NCBI RefSeq assembly: GCF_018691265.1
Contig: NW_024881327.1
Location: 26,591,936-26,655,935, forward strand
Length of the DNA: 64,000 bases
Source: Tyto alba
Lineage: Eukaryota > Chordata > Aves > Strigiformes > Tytonidae
Reading direction: 5' to 3'
Shown: positions 62,701-64,000 of the stretch, piece after piece
How positions within the stretch are numbered: position 1 is the stretch's first letter
Layout: every line of letters starts with the position of its first letter
Notes under the pieces: generated by a model
The model's database searches: none
What the model was told of the DNA's origin: nothing
Seen by the model: only the letters and a program-made list of their open reading frames with translations
Position numbers and translations under genes: made by a program

Positions 62701-64000
62701 CACTTGACTTGCACACAGATTCTTTCAGCCTGTTTTCACACAGTGTTTTAGGGAGTTTGATAGAGTATGGAGCATATCTTTTTCCATCTATCTCTTAATA
62801 AGTGTAAAATGGGCACCAGCTGCACAGAAACCCCAAGTTAGGAAAGTATCAAACAAGAAAAAAACAAACAAGAACATCCAGGACAGCGATTCTCCAGGTG
62901 TGAGCAACCTTTAGTAAGCAGCTAAAGACTTTTGCAATAAATCCATTGCAACTCTACATCTGCAATGACTAGCACCATATAACAAGAAAACACAATTCAA
63001 AAGCCATTTTTACCCTGTTCTGTCATCCAAGACTAAAAACAAGAGAAATTATTGTATTCTAATTTTAAGGTCCTTTATGCAAATATTAATAACATTTCAG
63101 TAAGGAACACAAGATGAAGAAAAAAGTAATAAGAGGATGCAGGAAACAGAGATGATAGTAGTCCAAGGATGCAACAGGAAGCAAGGAAGAAGCCCCAGAA
63201 CCTGAGTAGAAAGCAAAAAGCTCAGTACATTAAGAAAACCAAACACACAACAACAATCAAGTCCCCATCTAGACTGTTGCCCTGGGAATGGTGCCACACC
63301 TTAGCAAGAAATCTCACTGCCACTGTTAGACATGATAAAAATATATGCAGTCCTTCAGTTATAAATCAGCAACTCCTGGCCAGTTGCTGCACAGGTGTTA
63401 TTAAGAGATCATATGCCTACTGTATTCATACCATTCAGCAGATGTTCTTATTTTGTATTGCTGTTCTTGGCTTTGCAATCAATTACAGTTCCTGGATATA
63501 GGTGATCCTCTGTATTACATAATCCTTTTGAGCTTCTCTTCATGTTCACTCCCAAGCATAGCTGTTCCTCTTTTGGTTTCACATTTCAACAACAAGCTCA
63601 GCTGCCAGCATAAGGACCTACTGGATGCCAAGGCAAGCATGACACTTGAATTGTCTTGGTGCTTTTAGTCCTATGCTGAGTCTATGGGGCAAAACCAGCT
63701 CATATCCACTTTTCATCACCTTAATAATTGTAGTGTTTTCTAAAGACAAATAGGTTGATCACTTTTTTTTCCTTCAAAGTAGTATTTCAATTGTAGCATA
63801 ATGGAGAAAGCCAGTATCAATTCTTTATTATCGCTGGTCTGAACAGTGCAACAGTACCTCTTCACCTCCTGATTGCTGCCACCAGTGTAAGCACTGGAGA
63901 GATGCACAACCCAGAGATTCACAGCATGAGGCCCCTAACACTTCTTCACATTCTACTCACCAGCAACACCTTCAGTAATTCCTCTCTCTAGCTTTTCTCC

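Larger units (their letters stand above)
56481..64000. other. Unique DNA, no gene recognised
   Basis: Includes a T11-G12-rich tract (56891-56922), an octamer-bearing AT-rich stretch near 58680-58720 (ATTTGCATGGCATGC, ATAATTAGTCA) and a MIR-like relic at 59634-59755. The longest frame (63169-63501, 110 codons) starts at ATG but resembles no family I know. I see no splice-bounded exon, RNA gene or young transposon. Confidence 0.45.

Overview
This is a vertebrate, almost certainly avian, stretch of intergenic or deep intronic DNA. The diagnosis rests on the repeats. CR1 (chicken-repeat-1) non-LTR retrotransposon pieces dominate, with typical 3' tails containing AATCATAGAAT/ATTCTATGATT octamers. 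There is one solo LTR with the terminal sequences of bird ERVL-like elements, and there are faint MIR/L3-type relics and A-, T- and C-homopolymers. I see no bacterial, phage or plasmid features. I recognise no host protein-coding exon, tRNA or rRNA in the 64 kb. Most open frames are short, lack codon structure, and are chance or repeat-derived. The species cannot be named from the sequence; a neoavian bird fits the LTR type best.

Layout: 1-5.2 kb is unique AT-rich DNA with a CR1 tail (1078-1158) and C/GTTT simple repeats. 5.2-9.7 kb is a nested retrotransposon: an old plus-strand CR1 3' half (5215-6018 and 9498-9718) split by a nearly full-length minus-strand CR1 (6019-9497). The inserted copy still shows ORF1 (esterase-type), the ORF2 endonuclease, part of the reverse transcriptase, the C-terminal region and the 3' UTR, all broken by stops, frameshifts and a deletion. 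It also carries a 39-bp in-frame triplication of a catalytic motif. 9.7-22.9 kb is mostly unique and holds two well-formed hairpins (14057-14134 and 16554-16633) and a MIR-like relic. 22.95-24.0 kb is the solo LTR with CCAAT, TATA-like and polyadenylation signals. 24-44 kb is unique DNA with microsatellites. 44.16-47.93 kb holds two young CR1 3' ends in inverted orientation. 48-55.9 kb is AT-rich and homeodomain-motif-rich, and looks like possible conserved non-coding sequence. 55.9-56.5 kb is an older minus-strand CR1. The rest is unique sequence with a MIR-like relic near 59.7 kb.

There is no operon or pathway to describe. The biology here is retrotransposon insertion, nesting and decay, plus possible regulatory or small-RNA hairpins. 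I found no convincing new multi-gene system. The best leads are the triplicated reverse-transcriptase motif and the two hairpins.
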